Source: Absidia repens (Eukaryota; Mucoromycota; Mucoromycetes; Mucorales; Cunninghamellaceae). From it: a DNA stretch of 64,000 nucleotides. Positions 13,308-25,128 of this stretch are shown here, in pieces (the first letter of the stretch is position 1; every line of letters begins with the position of its first letter). Both the position numbers and the translations under genes were made by a program. The notes beneath the pieces are model-generated. The model saw nothing but the letters and a program-made list of their open reading frames with translations, was not told where the DNA came from and did not search any database. The DNA is taken from assembly GCA_002105175.1 (NCBI GenBank), contig MCGE01000003.1:496001-560000 (forward strand), given 5' to 3'.

Positions 13308-13860
13308 AATTTATAGAATGTGTCCTCCTTTATATATCATTCTCATTTAATCATTCATCTAGTTAGTAGATATTTATTTCTTACTTAATTGCTCTTATTC
13401 TCATTGTTATTCTTATTTGTGCTAGTTTATTGTCATATTACTTTATTACTGAATACCTCCTTTTTTTTATTTTGTATAATAAAGTCTTTACCTTATTTAT
13501 TATTTATTTATTTATCGTATCCGTGCACTTAAATATTTTTGTATGATTTGGAGATTTGTTTTGTTTTAAGTCTGACTTGAAAGCCAACAATACATATTTT
13601 ACTTATGGCTCCTTCATAATAACTTTCTAGATGGTGCAGTTCAGCAAGGTAAAAAAAAAAAAAAAAAAAAGATTCTGACGGAAAATGCAAAGGGGATGGT
13701 ATCTATTTAGCTTGCCAGTAAAACCTTTATCCACGTACTTTGCTGGTGAAAGTAGAGAGGAGCAAGAGAGTACATGATTGGTTACTATTGTTTTATATAA
13801 ATAAGCTTTATGCGTTTAATGTTGGTCGGCTTTGGCTGAGGGGTCGTCGACCAGTTGCCA
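13308..13860. other. 3' flank of transporter gene; no gene seen
   Basis: T-rich 3' UTR with a poly(A) signal at 13478-13483, then AT-rich sequence with a short poly(A) run near 13651-13670. Nothing else can be supported. Confidence 0.5.
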
Positions 13861-13979
13861 TTTCACATTCCGCTAGCGTGAATATTTAATTTCGGCGGTT
13901 GATATTTTTTTTTCCACTCTTCCTTTTCCGTTTTCTTTTCCGTTTCCTTTATTTTTCCTTCTTTTTTCTTCTCCATGAA

Positions 13980-14890
13980 GTTATGTTGGACTTTGAATAG
14001 TGTCAGGACTAGTTTAGAAGGGTTTTCAGCTCAGGGATTACAACATGCATGGGGAAACCCTTTCATTTTGGATCCAGGATTTAGCACCACCATTAGCTGG
14101 CTTTTTGGAGCCTTCAGTTGCTTAGCCTAGTTTTAGTTTGTCCATAGTTTGAATCCGTATTGAATAAAATATGTCTATTTTTACTTTTGTTAATGAAATA
14201 TCTCTCATTAGCCTTTCTCATGTCTTGTGCAATAGTTCTCTTTTTTACCACCAACCTCTTTCATGTTTCAGTCAAAGATATCCGTTTAGTCTTCCTCATG
14301 GCATGTATAGTATTATTAGCTCCCATTTTACATCCATCCCTTTAGATTTGTGTTTACCATCTTTCAAATATCATATCAGTCTCCTTCGTGTCTTCTCCAA
14401 TAAATTATTCAATCAATTCTCATATTTCAAGTGAATACCTCGCCCTATTATCTACCAATACAGTTCAATAAAATATTTATCTTTCATTCACCATCTTATA
14501 ATGAAAATTGTTACTTCGACGGTTGACGTGTCGTGCCCTACCATACTTTTGCTTTTCTCAAGTCACACACAATGCTACCATTTCCCCCCCCCCAAATACT
14601 TAGGAACTGGATAAGAGTCTTTGATCACTTACTATTGAGAATGACCATATTCCGGCGCGACCAATCATGTCAATGAGTCATGCGTCTAGTCGCTTATGAT
14701 GCATTTTGCATTGTTTTCTAGCTTATCTAAGACTAATTATTCTACCCCAGAGACCTAATGACTCGATGAAAGAAATAGATCACATAACATGAAACGGAAC
14801 CTATTTCATTTTACCATTTATATTAATAGACCTTGGTTGTGCTGTCAGCATAAATTTCAATAGACGGGACATATTGTATATATCCAGTCT
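13980..14890 (+). repeat. Dispersed repeat family 1, plus-oriented copy
   Basis: It starts with AGTGTCAGGACTAGTTTAG, carries the core at 14047-14074, the TTGAATAAAATATGTC motif at about 14158-14173, and a distal part parallel to the copies at the window start and at 52.4 kb. An opposed copy lies at 15.48-16.29 kb, so this region can form a large imperfect hairpin. ORFs inside are not conserved between copies. Confidence 0.75.
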
Positions 14891-15479
14891 GCTTTTTTTC
14901 AGGCAGTACAAAAAAAATGAAGCCCAAACTCAAGTCAGTTGAGAGCCTAGAGAACACCTATTGTGCTACCACATGGCAAAGGGAGGGTCTAAATTTATAA
15001 ACCGTACTTCAACAATCTCTCCCCTAGACCCAGTATATCATTTTTCTGGAAATATAAGAATGTTTTGAAATCAGATATAAAATATTGGAGCAAGGCGTAG
15101 CAGAGATATTCATACAGCCCTGGATGTGAAAGGATGTTGGTTAAAAAATAATTCCGGGACAAACTTGGGTCCTTCTATCTTAAAATTCTCAAAGGCAAAG
15201 GCAAAGACAAAAAAAAAAAGGAAAAAAAAATTAAGCGTTTGACGATCGACTTTCTTTACGCATATGAGAAAAAAATATGATAGGTATAGATTAGCATTTT
15301 TCATTGTGCTGGACAACTCTCTGGGAGCGAAACAGTTTTTGAGGCTCTGGAGAGGCAGGGGAGAACGTAATTGTACTAGATGAGTGAGAAAGTAGATGTT
15401 TGATAGAACACCCTCAAAAACGATCATAATAGCGGTTTTGTTTGTCATACAATAGTTCAGAGTAATATTGATAAAATGC
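14891..15479. other. Region between opposed family-1 copies; nothing identified
   Basis: AT-rich, with no recognisable coding sequence or RNA. It may be internal sequence of the larger opposed-repeat structure. Confidence 0.4.
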
Positions 15480-16290
15480 ATGTTTTATTTGAAAAGAATA
15501 TGCATGATATTAGATTAATAATATAGGCTTCATTATAACGAGGGTTTTAATAGAGGTAGCATGAGGGACACTCATGTGAGATTTGAAAAATAGTCAGCAC
15601 TAGTTTAAAAATACAGTACAGTTGTAATATGGGAGCTTATATATTGTACATAACATGAGATAGGTTCAAGGAACATTTGTTATCAAAGCACAACAATGGT
15701 CAAAAATTGATCAAAAGAAACTGGTGGTACTAAAAAAGATTTATTGCACAAGACATGAGAAAGACTAATGAGAGATATTTCATTAACCAAAGTAAAAATA
15801 GACATATTTTATTCAATACGCATTCAAGCGATGGGCAAACTAAAACTAGGCTAAGCAACTGAAGGCTCCAAAAAGCCAGCTAATGGTGGTGCTAAATCCT
15901 GGATCCAAAATGAAAGGGTTTCCCCATGCATGTTGTAATCCCTGAGCTGAAAACCCTTCTAAACTAGTTCTGACACTGCTCCAACTTCACCATGACCTCA
16001 CAGAGGTAACAATCGTGAAGGGAAAAGAAATTGAAAAAAATTAGGCGAAAATAAAAAAGTAGGGTATGCGGAATTTGAAATGCTTTTTTGGAGGTCTCAC
16101 ACTAAAAACAGCAGTTTTCGACCATGTTCATTTTGAAGGGAAAAAAAAACATAAAAGACGGTTTCAGAGAACCACCGTCTTGACAAGTATAGCATGGCTA
16201 CATTCATCAGAGATTGATAATGATATTACCTACAATGACGAAGTAATTTCGCTTTCCCCTTGGTACCGTTATTATGGGTCCCTACTGTGG
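15480..16290 (-). repeat. Dispersed repeat family 1, minus-oriented copy
   Basis: The reverse complement matches the copy at 13.98 kb: core at 15901-15930, ATTTTATTCAATACGC near 15806-15821, and AAACTAGTTCTGACACTG at 15961-15978. Beyond the core it continues through GCGGAATTTGAAATGC (16068-16083) to a GATATTACCTAC...GTTATTATGGGTCCC stretch (about 16222-16281) that is repeated next to the copy at 40.4-41.0 kb. Confidence 0.72.
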
Positions 16291-16728
16291 TATTATGTCC
16301 TATGGTATCGTCGAACAATTACAGAAATCAAAAGAGGGCCAATTTGACTCGACATATCCCTAGGATGAATCTGAAAATGTGTAGGAAGCCATTTAATCCA
16401 GTGGGGTTGACTGTCTACGGTTTTCCGCGTGAGAATCATTCTGTTATGGGTTTACACTACCACCGATCAAATATCCCTTGAAGAATGATATCATTCTCGA
16501 TTGATTGGATGGTATCTATAAGCGTGTTTCATGATATGGTAATTTCCCTTGCCCATTAAAGATACTAAAGACCCGTGTGACTCCGAAAACCATACCGTCC
16601 ATTACATCGCTCAAATTATAGGACATGTTTTGCATGATACTATGTTTATAAACCCTCCCCTTGTTATATTGAAAATTATTTTCTCTTTCTTTCTTTTACA
16701 TTACAGTGTATTAAAAACGAAATAGATT
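16291..16728. other. Upstream region of the 99-aa gene
   Basis: No coding sequence identified. A pyrimidine tract ending TTTTACATTACAG at 16694-16706 just before the start codon could be the 3' end of a 5'-UTR intron. Confidence 0.4.
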
Positions 16729-17118
16729 ATGGCTGATAAATCGCAAAGCGCTGAAAAAACGTCTTCTGTAAGTGGTGGTAATCAATGACAACAGATAGAT
16801 GTTGTAATATTTTTTTGTTTTAATTAATTTTTTTCCTTCCCGAAAAATCACTGATAGATGTCAAGTCAACAAAATGAACACCATCCTTGGAGACGTGGCA
16901 GTCAAATGGCATCAGAAAGAAATTTGAATGGAATCAGATCAAGAACATCTACTGGATTTTCCACAACAGCTGCAAAATTTGATGACACTTGGGGCAATAA
17001 TGCTTTCACTGAAACTGGGTTTACTGAAACTGGATATTCGGATGCTATGGATAATAACAACAATTCAGTTCTTGATTCCATGAAAGATAATGTCAAAGAC
17101 GCTAACGTTGGCAAATAA
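16729..17118 (+). CDS. Small hydrophilic protein of unknown function (99 aa)
   Basis: I do not recognise the family. Two exons, 16729-16767 and 16858-17118, joined by a 90-bp GT-AG intron (GTAAGTGG...TGATAG), give 99 residues: a short MADKSQSAEKTSS first exon, then a Ser/Asn/Asp/Thr-rich protein with no membrane segment. It contains an internal repeat (FTETGFTETGY) and a polar, probably helical end (SVLDSMKDNVKDANVGK). Since exon 2 itself begins with ATG, translation might start there, giving 86 residues. An AATAAA signal sits at 17159-17164, about 40 bases after the stop, which supports a real transcript. Composition suggests an intrinsically disordered protein; function is unknown. Confidence 0.6.
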
Positions 17119-17340
17119 AAAAATCAATACAATTGTATATTGCACTTTAAAGGTTTTGAATAAAATGAATTAGTGGATGGATACTATGTTTCAAAAGCTG
17201 TAGTGTATAGGGGGATTTCGGAGTTTTTATTCGCTGCTACTTTGGGTACGTCTGTGGTGGTTCGTAGACTTTGAATGGATCCAACCTCCAAATACTCCCA
17301 TCCCTATCAAAATATTAGCTGGATCGCCTTCTATTTCTTA

Positions 17341-17342
<2 letters not shown>

Positions 17343-17383
<41 letters not shown>
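17343..17383. repeat. Poly(T) run, 41 bases
   Basis: An uninterrupted 41-base T run, at the left edge of a composite repeat copy. The exact length is uncertain because homopolymers are error-prone. Confidence 0.85.
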
Positions 17384-17384
<1 letters not shown>

Positions 17385-18370
17385 GATAACCACGTACGGC
17401 TGTTGTCCCCACTCCCACCCCCTCTCGTAGGAACTGCTGTGGGAATGAGGGGGGGGCAACCCTCCAACACACTCAAAAATACACAACTGATGAAACGCTG
17501 AGCACAATGATTGGGCCATAAAGAGTCCTCACCAAAGTTTGAAATGGGAAGGGCGCCTAATTCCCATTCTAATTTTTTAACACACTCAAATATACGCAAA
17601 CTGAGGAGCCGCTACCAAAGTGTGAAATGTTGGGAGGTAACAAAAAGTGACCTGCCAGTTTTTTCTACTCACACGCACCCACACAGTGAATACAACATTC
17701 AAAATTTAAAACTAGATCATTGAGCACTATAATTGGACTACATGGCCTAATGCCCTTTCTTGACACCCACACGCACGCACACTCACCACACAGTGAATAT
17801 AATATTTATTACGTGGAAGTATAATATTGAGCACCGCAATTGGGCGACGCTGCCTAAAACCCTTTTTCTTGACACTCACACAAACTAGTTCATTATTTAC
17901 ATATAAGTGTACTCATCAGCAAGACAACTAAACGATAATTGAATAATGTAATAATAAAAAGACACAATATATTTTATTCAGATATAGATATAAACTATGA
18001 CAGCTAAACTAATCTAATGACGGTTTCATGACAAAAGTCTGAGGATGAAGGTTGGTCTAGGAAATTCCTAAATGAAAGGGATTCCTCATGATGTTTGTTT
18101 TGCATTTTTGAAAATGTCCCTGATTCAAGTTCTAACTGCTAATCCAAGTTGACCAGTACCTCATTGAAGTTCCATTGAAGATGATTGTCCTTAAAAAAAA
18201 AGGAAGAAAATAAAAGGGGATAGTTAAAAATTTATGTGAGCGGAGTGTAAATGTGGGTCAACTTTTTCTCTATACATCAAAACCCACACATCAAAAAGTC
18301 TGACACCCAGGTAATCGATAATTTCCCAGAATTCAGCAAAAACACCAGCGCGTTTATTAATTAAATTTAA
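17385..18370 (-). repeat. Composite dispersed repeat family 2, diverged copy
   Basis: It contains a worn version of the GC-richer module (ACGCTGAGCACAATGATTGG, 17494-17513), a diverged core at 18064-18092, and the end module (CACCAGCGCGTTTATTAATT, about 18341-18360). It is more diverged than the 23.2 and 62.0 kb copies. No gene inside. Confidence 0.65.
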
Positions 18371-18854
18371 TTGACTACCCCTCACTTTAATCATCTTACA
18401 AAGCCCATTCAAGCTTTTCGACAACTGCTTGCGCGTACGTGCCAACATCATAGAGTCTTCTTGCAATGGAATTCTACGTAATCACCTGCTCATCCCAATT
18501 TTTCTTGATTTTATCTTACGTCGTCCCAAAAATTACAACAAGCGTCTCAAAATATGTAAACGTCGTCTTCATTTTCAGTTTCTATCGTCCATAAAAACAC
18601 TTCGTCTCAATTGAAACTCAACATACAGTACAGTACTGTGAATAAAATAATGGAGCGGCTAGTATGATTTTTTTTCTCTTCTGCTTGCCCTAGCTGTAAT
18701 TCAAATGAAATCAGTTGAATGCCAAAAATGGTTATGATCTTATCTTTCCCTTGGATTTTCGTCCAATCACCGACAACTGAAGGAAAAATACACTTCGTTT
18801 TTTTTTTCATTCTTCAATTATTTACTTTTTTTCCTTACTTTTCATACTTCTCAA
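18371..18854. other. Upstream region of adenylate kinase gene
   Basis: No gene seen. Pyrimidine-rich tract (CATTCTTCAATTATTTAC, about 18808-18825) directly upstream of the start codon; otherwise nothing supportable. Confidence 0.4.
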
Positions 18855-20100
18855 ATGACCTCAGCTTTACGCAACTTTTTAAAAAATCATATCCGATCAT
18901 ACCACAACTGTCCTATCAATGCAATTCAACCTTTACGACTCCTGCTCCTTGGCAGTCCTGTAAGTTATTAGTTTTATTAACCAAAAACGAAAAATAAATA
19001 ACCGACACAAAAAAGATCTTCGAACCGAAATCATGCTCACATTTTTTTTATTCTTATACACTTTTCTAAATAGGGATCAGGAAAAGGAACGCAGTCAGGA
19101 AGGTTGAAGGCAAGCTTTGGATTGTCACATTTATCCAGCGGTGATTTGTTACGAAAGAATATCAGTCAACAGACTTTTATTGGACAGCAAGCTGCCGAAT
19201 TTGTTGCAAAAGGACAATTGGTACCTAACAATCTCCTTGTTTCTTTGGTGGATCGTGAACTGGCTCAAGTGGGTGGTGTAAGTAATGATAATGAATAAAG
19301 AACAACAGTTTCAAACGGCAGCGGGGGAAGTGGCGTTATACTAACGTGCTTTTTTGTATATTAAATAACGCGTGATTATTTTGTCAGCATAATTGGTTAC
19401 TAGATGGATTCCCACGCACTGTAGAACAAGCATGCTCACTTGACAAGACACTGAACCGACTAATGCAACCCCTGAACTTAGTCATCAACTTGGAAGTACC
19501 CGAAGAAATTATTTTGGAAAGAATTATGGGTATGAAAAAACTGAAAGAATGAATCAAGGAAGTAAGATACTCAACTCTTTTACTTTTCCCAGATCGATGG
19601 GTTCATATTCCCTCAGGACGAGTCTATAACTTGTCTTACAATCCTCCTCGTGTCCAAGGATTAGATGATGTGACCGGCGAACCTTTATCGAAGCGACCGG
19701 ATGATTGCCCTGATGTCTTTCGGGTTCGAATGCAACAGCATAAACTCATGGCAGATCCTTTGTTAGAGCATTACCACACTGTTGCCGTCACGGTTCGAGG
19801 AAATACAAGGTAATAATATTAGTAAGAAGAAAAGAAGACAACACTTACTCGGGGTCTTAACAGTGCTTTTTCCCCCCTTCAAGCGATGAAATATACCCAC
19901 AAATTGAAAAAGAAATCGTGAATCGATTGGGAATCCTTCCTGGAACTACACCCTCGGCACCATTGAATACCACCGCGGCAGCTGTAGCGAAATATCATGA
20001 GCGAAACAAAGAACAACATCAACATCGACAAATGCGCTCTTCTTCAGCGATATCAAATTCATCTTCAGATGCGGAACGGGTGGCTGGCACTGCTCAATAG
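18855..20100 (+). CDS. ADK2: Mitochondrial-type adenylate kinase (GTP:AMP phosphotransferase, AK3-like)
   Basis: Transfers phosphate between a nucleoside triphosphate and AMP; AK3/Adk2 enzymes act in the mitochondrial matrix. Five exons: 18855-18959, 19074-19277, 19388-19529, 19593-19809, 19884-20100; 294 residues. The N-terminus (MTSALRNFLKNHIRSYHN) is basic and lacks acidic residues, as in a mitochondrial presequence. Visible motifs: P-loop GSPGSGKGT (33-41), AMP-binding HLSSGDLLR, the kinase signature LLDGFPRT, and a long LID domain (WVHIPSGRVYNLSYNPP ... DDVTGEPLSKRPDD), as in long-type kinases without zinc cysteines. The last ~60 residues form a Thr/Ser/His/Gln-rich tail beyond the usual end. 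Start chosen because it gives the presequence and the intact first P-loop strand. Introns are 63-114 bp. Confidence 0.93.
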
Positions 20101-20266
20101 AAACTCTCTCTCCCCTCCTGACATTATCTACAATTTTTTTTATTGTTTATCTTTTCTTTAATTTATATATATGCTCATTTATTCCCTCCTTCCTCTTCTA
20201 TTTTATTAGTTTTTTGTATCTCTTTAAACAATAGTTTTTTTTCCGTTCCCCTTAACCCCCCCCCGG

Positions 20267-20281
<15 letters not shown>

Positions 20282-20303
<22 letters not shown>

Positions 20304-20414
20304 TTAGTTACAATTACCGTCCTCTACAAATTATCTCTTTACTATATATCAATACTACATTCATGTACATTTGTTAATTAATTAATAAACATCAAGATAT
20401 ATATATATATATAT
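20282..20414. repeat. (CA)n/(TA)n microsatellites in 3' flank
   Basis: ACACACACAC followed by about eleven TA units at 20282-20303, and a second TA run at about 20396-20414, downstream of the adenylate kinase stop. Confidence 0.9.
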
Positions 20415-20519
20415 CAATTTAACATTCTGGTCTTCATTATGCAAAAGTGGGTATCATTCTTTTTATTTTCCATTTTTATTATTCCACTTGTAAGAATTAA
20501 AAATAAAACAATGAGCTGA

Positions 20520-21560
20520 ATACATACAGGTATGTCCAATCTAATAGAAGTTTCACGGGGGATACAATTAAGATTTACTTATATGAATAGTGGAGTGGTA
20601 ATATGGCCACGTTTCATATGGAGTGATTTGGAACTGTCAACCAGTTGTTAGCCCTCCGAAAAGTGGTCATATACAGGCTATAAATCAATCTAAAATCACT
20701 CCTAAGCGGCTACTACATATACATCTCAACTTGGATTCATTAATAGGAATAGCCGAGCAGAAATATGGTAAATTTGATAGCAGGGGGGTCTAACACTACT
20801 ATCAGTTCATGGGTCTTTAAAGGGAAAAGTAGTAATAGTGGGTGGAGCAACGGGAACGTGATTAGTAGAGCCTCACAAAACAACTAAAGCATTACTAAAG
20901 AGTCAGAGTATGGTTGATAAAATGGATATATTTTTATTGAAACGATATGATTGATATTAAAACTAAAGCAAGAGTTTAATTATAACTGGCAGCTTAATGG
21001 CAGGATTATGGGGGGAAGACTCTTGTGAGATTTGAAGAATGGTCAGCACTGAAATAAGGAGACAACTGTAAAAGGGATCTACTACAATGTACAGTACAAG
21101 GATGAACAAGACTGAAGGGTTATCTTGTATTGAAATGTAGCAACTGCCTGCACTAATCAAAAACAGGGTGATAGTTGCAAAAGGGACCTATTGCACAAAA
21201 CATGAAGGAGACTAACGGGGCATATTTTTCATTGGAACAAGTAAAAATAGACATGTTTTATTCAGTTACAGATACAAACTACGGACAAGCTAACATAGAC
21301 TAAGCTAATGAAGGCTCCAAAAAGCCACCTAATGGTGCCGTCAGATCCTACATTCAAATGAACGGGTTTCCCCATGCATCTTGTAATCCCTGAGCTGAAA
21401 CCATTTTCTAAACTAGTCCTGATACAATCTAGGCTCAAAATAACCCAATACAAGTTGAATGGTGAAGAAAAAATAAAGCGATTAAAAAGAAAGAGAGAGG
21501 AAAAAATAAAATAGGCGGGAAGAGAGAAAATAAAATACTTCACGTGGGCGGGTTTTGAAT
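20520..21560 (-). repeat. Dispersed repeat family 1, minus-oriented copy
   Basis: Reverse complement carries the core (21352-21380), the TTTTATTCAGTTACAG motif at 21254-21269, and TTCTAAACTAGTCCTGATAC at 21405-21424. It ends near GCGGGTTTTGAATTTTC at 21548-21564, equivalent to the ends at 16.07 and 40.77 kb. No protein is encoded. Confidence 0.7.
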
Positions 21561-22930
21561 TTTCTCACCCCCCTCAGTCGGGTGTCCTTTTAACGCTCTC
21601 TACTAAAGCTGGCCAGCTTTGAATTCCAAAGGCCAATTTCTTTATAAAAAATCACAATCACGTAGCTTTGTTCATTCTCACTTTCACTACCGTAGCAGGG
21701 GTTAAAATAATTATTGTCAAAGTAAAATGAAATATTCTTCGCATTTTCCATGATACACAAATGATTTTCCTCTTCAGCTGCAGCAAACCTCACAAAATAA
21801 CGTATGCATCATGGGTCACCCGTATAGAGATCGCCACTAGACTAAAGTCTTTTTTGTTTTGATATCTCCGAGAGGAATTCAAATAAACTCTCCACCCGAA
21901 CAATAACGATTTCTAACTTGCATGCCGCTAGAGATAGCTGACAGAAGTAACACCAGGAGTACACAAAGAGTCGGAGAAAGTCATGAAAAGCAAACTATAA
22001 AGATTTGTTCTCCATTTGACCAACTCCGTAATATTTCTTCAATGCCAGTACTTGCCTACCAAGCGTTGTTCCGTCTATTCCTGTTTCCCTTGATCTCATC
22101 GTAAAATAAAAAAGATTAGTATTGAAGTTTAACACGCCGTATAAATGTTTCTTTTTAAAAAGAACTGACCTTGGTATTTCGTACGGTACATGGTATTCGA
22201 ACTATGAAATTCAAAATAATAGTGTTAGCAAGTACTCTTATGTTTTGTTTGATTTGAATTGGAAGGATAAAAAGAAAAAAGGAAAAAGTGAATATCTGAA
22301 AATTTTAATGCGGTGGACGCTCAGGCGCAGTGGAAATCATGCGCTCCAAAATTGAAAATGGGTTCTTTACACTCTTATATGTATGAAATAAAAAAAAATA
22401 GAAAGTCGAAAATAAAATGAGAGTATTGATTACTTTTATTTGATGTGAATCAATCATCATTTTATTAGGGATGTGGTTAATGTTGTATACTAACACATTC
22501 ACCTATCATTCCATCTACCATACATCTTCTCATATATATACATTCATATTTAACCCTACACTTATCCCTATACCTTCGTTCATGCACATGCGATCATTCA
22601 ATAATACGTAATTCAGATCCCGAATGCCCACTACACGAATTCCTATTATATTCGTCACCCCTAATTTTACATGCCCACATACCATCACATCAGTATAAAT
22701 AAGACAATACATTTGAATAGAAATAAAGAATGATCCAAAAGTTTCACAATACTTGATAACAAGTCCTATTCCATTTAATAATATAACAATACTGTATAAA
22801 TAATAATGTCTAATTTATTTCGAGTAAAAAAATAAAATAAAACAGTCTAAAATATAAAGAGGGGATTGTTTCAAGTAAGCTACGCGCAGGGGGAATAACA
22901 AAGCTATGTAAACGAATGTTCATCATCAGG
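21561..22930. other. Gene-poor stretch; nothing identified
   Basis: Short open frames only (such as a 67-codon minus-strand frame at 21590-21793) without family resemblance, splice support or flanking signals. No RNA gene recognised. Confidence 0.4.
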
Positions 22931-22939
22931 AGGACTCTT

Positions 22940-23150
22940 AACAATACCTAAATGAGGAGTATTGGTATTGAAAAATAACATGTTAGCGGGATTAGCAATA
23001 CCAATTCCTTACCGGGACGGTACCATCAGTAGGTATTGGTATTGATCAATACCTCTTAGCGGGATTAACAATACAAAAACCTTAGCGAGGCAATACCATT
23101 AGTAGATATTGTTACTGGTCGGTACCAGGTATTGAGAACTTTTTCTCAAT
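22940..23150. repeat. Imperfect tandem repeat with palindromic cores
   Basis: Two to three imperfect units of roughly 70-80 bp share TTAGCGGGATTARCAATAC, a GGTACC site and AGTAGRTATTG. A perfect 16-bp palindrome GGTATTGATCAATACC lies at 23038-23053. Many short GGTATTG/CAATACC inversions allow extensive hairpins. Sequence differs from all other repeats in the window. Confidence 0.75.
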
Positions 23151-23169
23151 ATCATAATCGGGACGGGTC

Positions 23170-24115
23170 CAAATTAAGAGCCCTACGCTCTGCCCACCAT
23201 AGGAGTCGTCCATCATTTTTTTCTCAATCACTGCCCACCCACAGTGCCAAATCACAGAGTCTTCCATCCCATCCCATCAAAACCCACACTTCAGAAATGC
23301 CCTGCCTCCCAGTAGCTACATAATTAATACTACAGTATTCTCAACTTTGCTCTTCGATATACCCCACCACAATAAAATACACTGTAATAGCTGTTTTTTC
23401 ACACAAACACATCCCTTATATATATATATATATATATATAGACGCACTTTTTTTTTTTCCTATGCATATGTAATACACATTCAATGAAGCTCATAATGTA
23501 AACGTACAACAGAGATACTAAATATAATAAAAAGAACATATTTATTCAGTCGTAGATATAAACAATGGCAAACTATTACTAAACTAATGAGTGCTAATCT
23601 ACTGTCGTTCCCAAATCCTTCATCCGAAATGAAAGCGTTTCCCGTGATGTTTGTTTTGCGTTTTTTAAAACGCCCCTAATTCAAGTTCTAACACTAATCC
23701 TAGATCACCAATTCCCCAATGAGCCTTGCCATCATATCATTCAGACTATCATGAAGGAAAAAATAAAAAAGAAAGAAAAAGAGAGGGAAAAAAAGGGGAC
23801 CAAAAAAAAGAAAAATAGAAAGCAAAATGCGGAGCCTGAATCATCTAGCTTTTTTTTTATGTCAAAAAATCAGGGAACTGCAAATAAAATTAAATAAACG
23901 GGCAATCGCCATAATTACCATATAGCATAATTCGTTTTATCTTCCAGTGGAAAGGCAGTTGCAACCACTAAATAATCAAACTCTAATCTCTCCGACGCAT
24001 TTCAAGTAAGCTATTATTTCAGCACACAAAAAACCCATTGACGACGCGCTGAGCACGACGGTTGGGCCCCAAGGGGCTGCCCACCAAAGTGCGAAATGGC
24101 GGAGGCATTAAGTAT
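23170..24115 (-). repeat. Composite dispersed repeat family 2, copy near-identical to 62 kb
   Basis: It aligns almost base for base with 61.94-62.85 kb: CCCACCATAGGAG start, TCTTCCATCCCATCCCATCA, CATTCAATGAAGCTCATAAT, core at 23620-23649, and TTTCAAGTAAGCTATTATTT near 24000-24019. It then continues into the GC-richer module (GACGGTTGGGCCCCAAGGGG, about 24056-24075). It lacks a ~70-bp stretch present in the 62-kb copy and has a TA microsatellite (about 23418-23440) there instead. Confidence 0.85.
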
Positions 24116-25128
24116 AGTTGAAAAAAAAAATTCCACTCACTTGTTCAATTATATGACCAAAACTTAACTTTATGGCATGACTATGTACAGTAAAGTACAG
24201 GCAGTGTAATGAGAAAGCAGTTCAGAAGCGTGATATCTTCATTACGAATTCACAGTTTAGAATTATCTAATATTGACTGTGGCTATTGTGCCCAAACACA
24301 TATTATACTACTAGTCTCGATAAATAGTGTTAGCACAAAAAATGTTAGTCGCCATATTCGATATTTTTTAACTGCAAGAAATATAGTCATATGTTACGGT
24401 TCAAACGACATTGGTGGCAAAAATTACCAAGTGCACATACACACACACACACACCTATTTTTTTCTGCATACACGTACAGTGTATATTTATTGGACACGA
24501 CTTAGAGAAGTCGTGCAATACCGGACCATATTTATTTAAACACACACGTTATTTTCTATTCGCAGATTCACACCCATTCGATAAGACAAAGTCAACGTAC
24601 TAAAGATATTATTGATAATAAGACGACGTAAACCTTATTCAGATGCAAATGTAAACTATGGCAATCAGACATGAATTGTACAACAAAATACAAAATAGTG
24701 ACGGTGCCTAATACCTCCCTTCAACCATAAAAGAAGAGAGCAATAGGGTGTGTTTTATTACCCTTCCAATAAAAAATTATTGGTCGGTAATTCGTAATAA
24801 AGAGCCGACCATATCCAGCAACAACCAACACCTTTCCTATCCCTTCATAAATAGCATTTTTTTTTAACTCTATTATACAACACTGTCTAATCCTGCCCGT
24901 TTCAAAATCACTGATCAATCCCATGCTATGAAATTCGATTCTCAATCCTGCTCGATCGTAAACCCACTCTTTACAAACATCCATACAGTATCATTTTCGC
25001 GGACAACAGTGCAAGACATCGTTCAGATTTCGCATGATGAGCTTTTGTTTATTTCAATAATATAAAATAAAATCGTGCATTGTAAGAGTAAAAAGCTAAG
25101 AATGGAAGAGGGTATATATACTAAATAG
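24116..25128. other. Intergenic; repeat fragment only
   Basis: A short fragment around 24620-24670 (ACCTTATTCAGATGC, AACTATGGCAATCAGACA) resembles the distal part of the family-2 repeats. No coding sequence is supported in the rest. Confidence 0.4.

Noticed and set aside
21590..21793. 67-codon minus-strand frame with polar composition
   Set aside because: No family resemblance, splice context or signals; could be chance.
23172..23195. Similarity to the tRNA-Lys anticodon arm (ATTAAGAG...CGCTCTGCC)
   Set aside because: Only about 20 bases match and no cloverleaf can be built; too weak to claim a tRNA-derived element.
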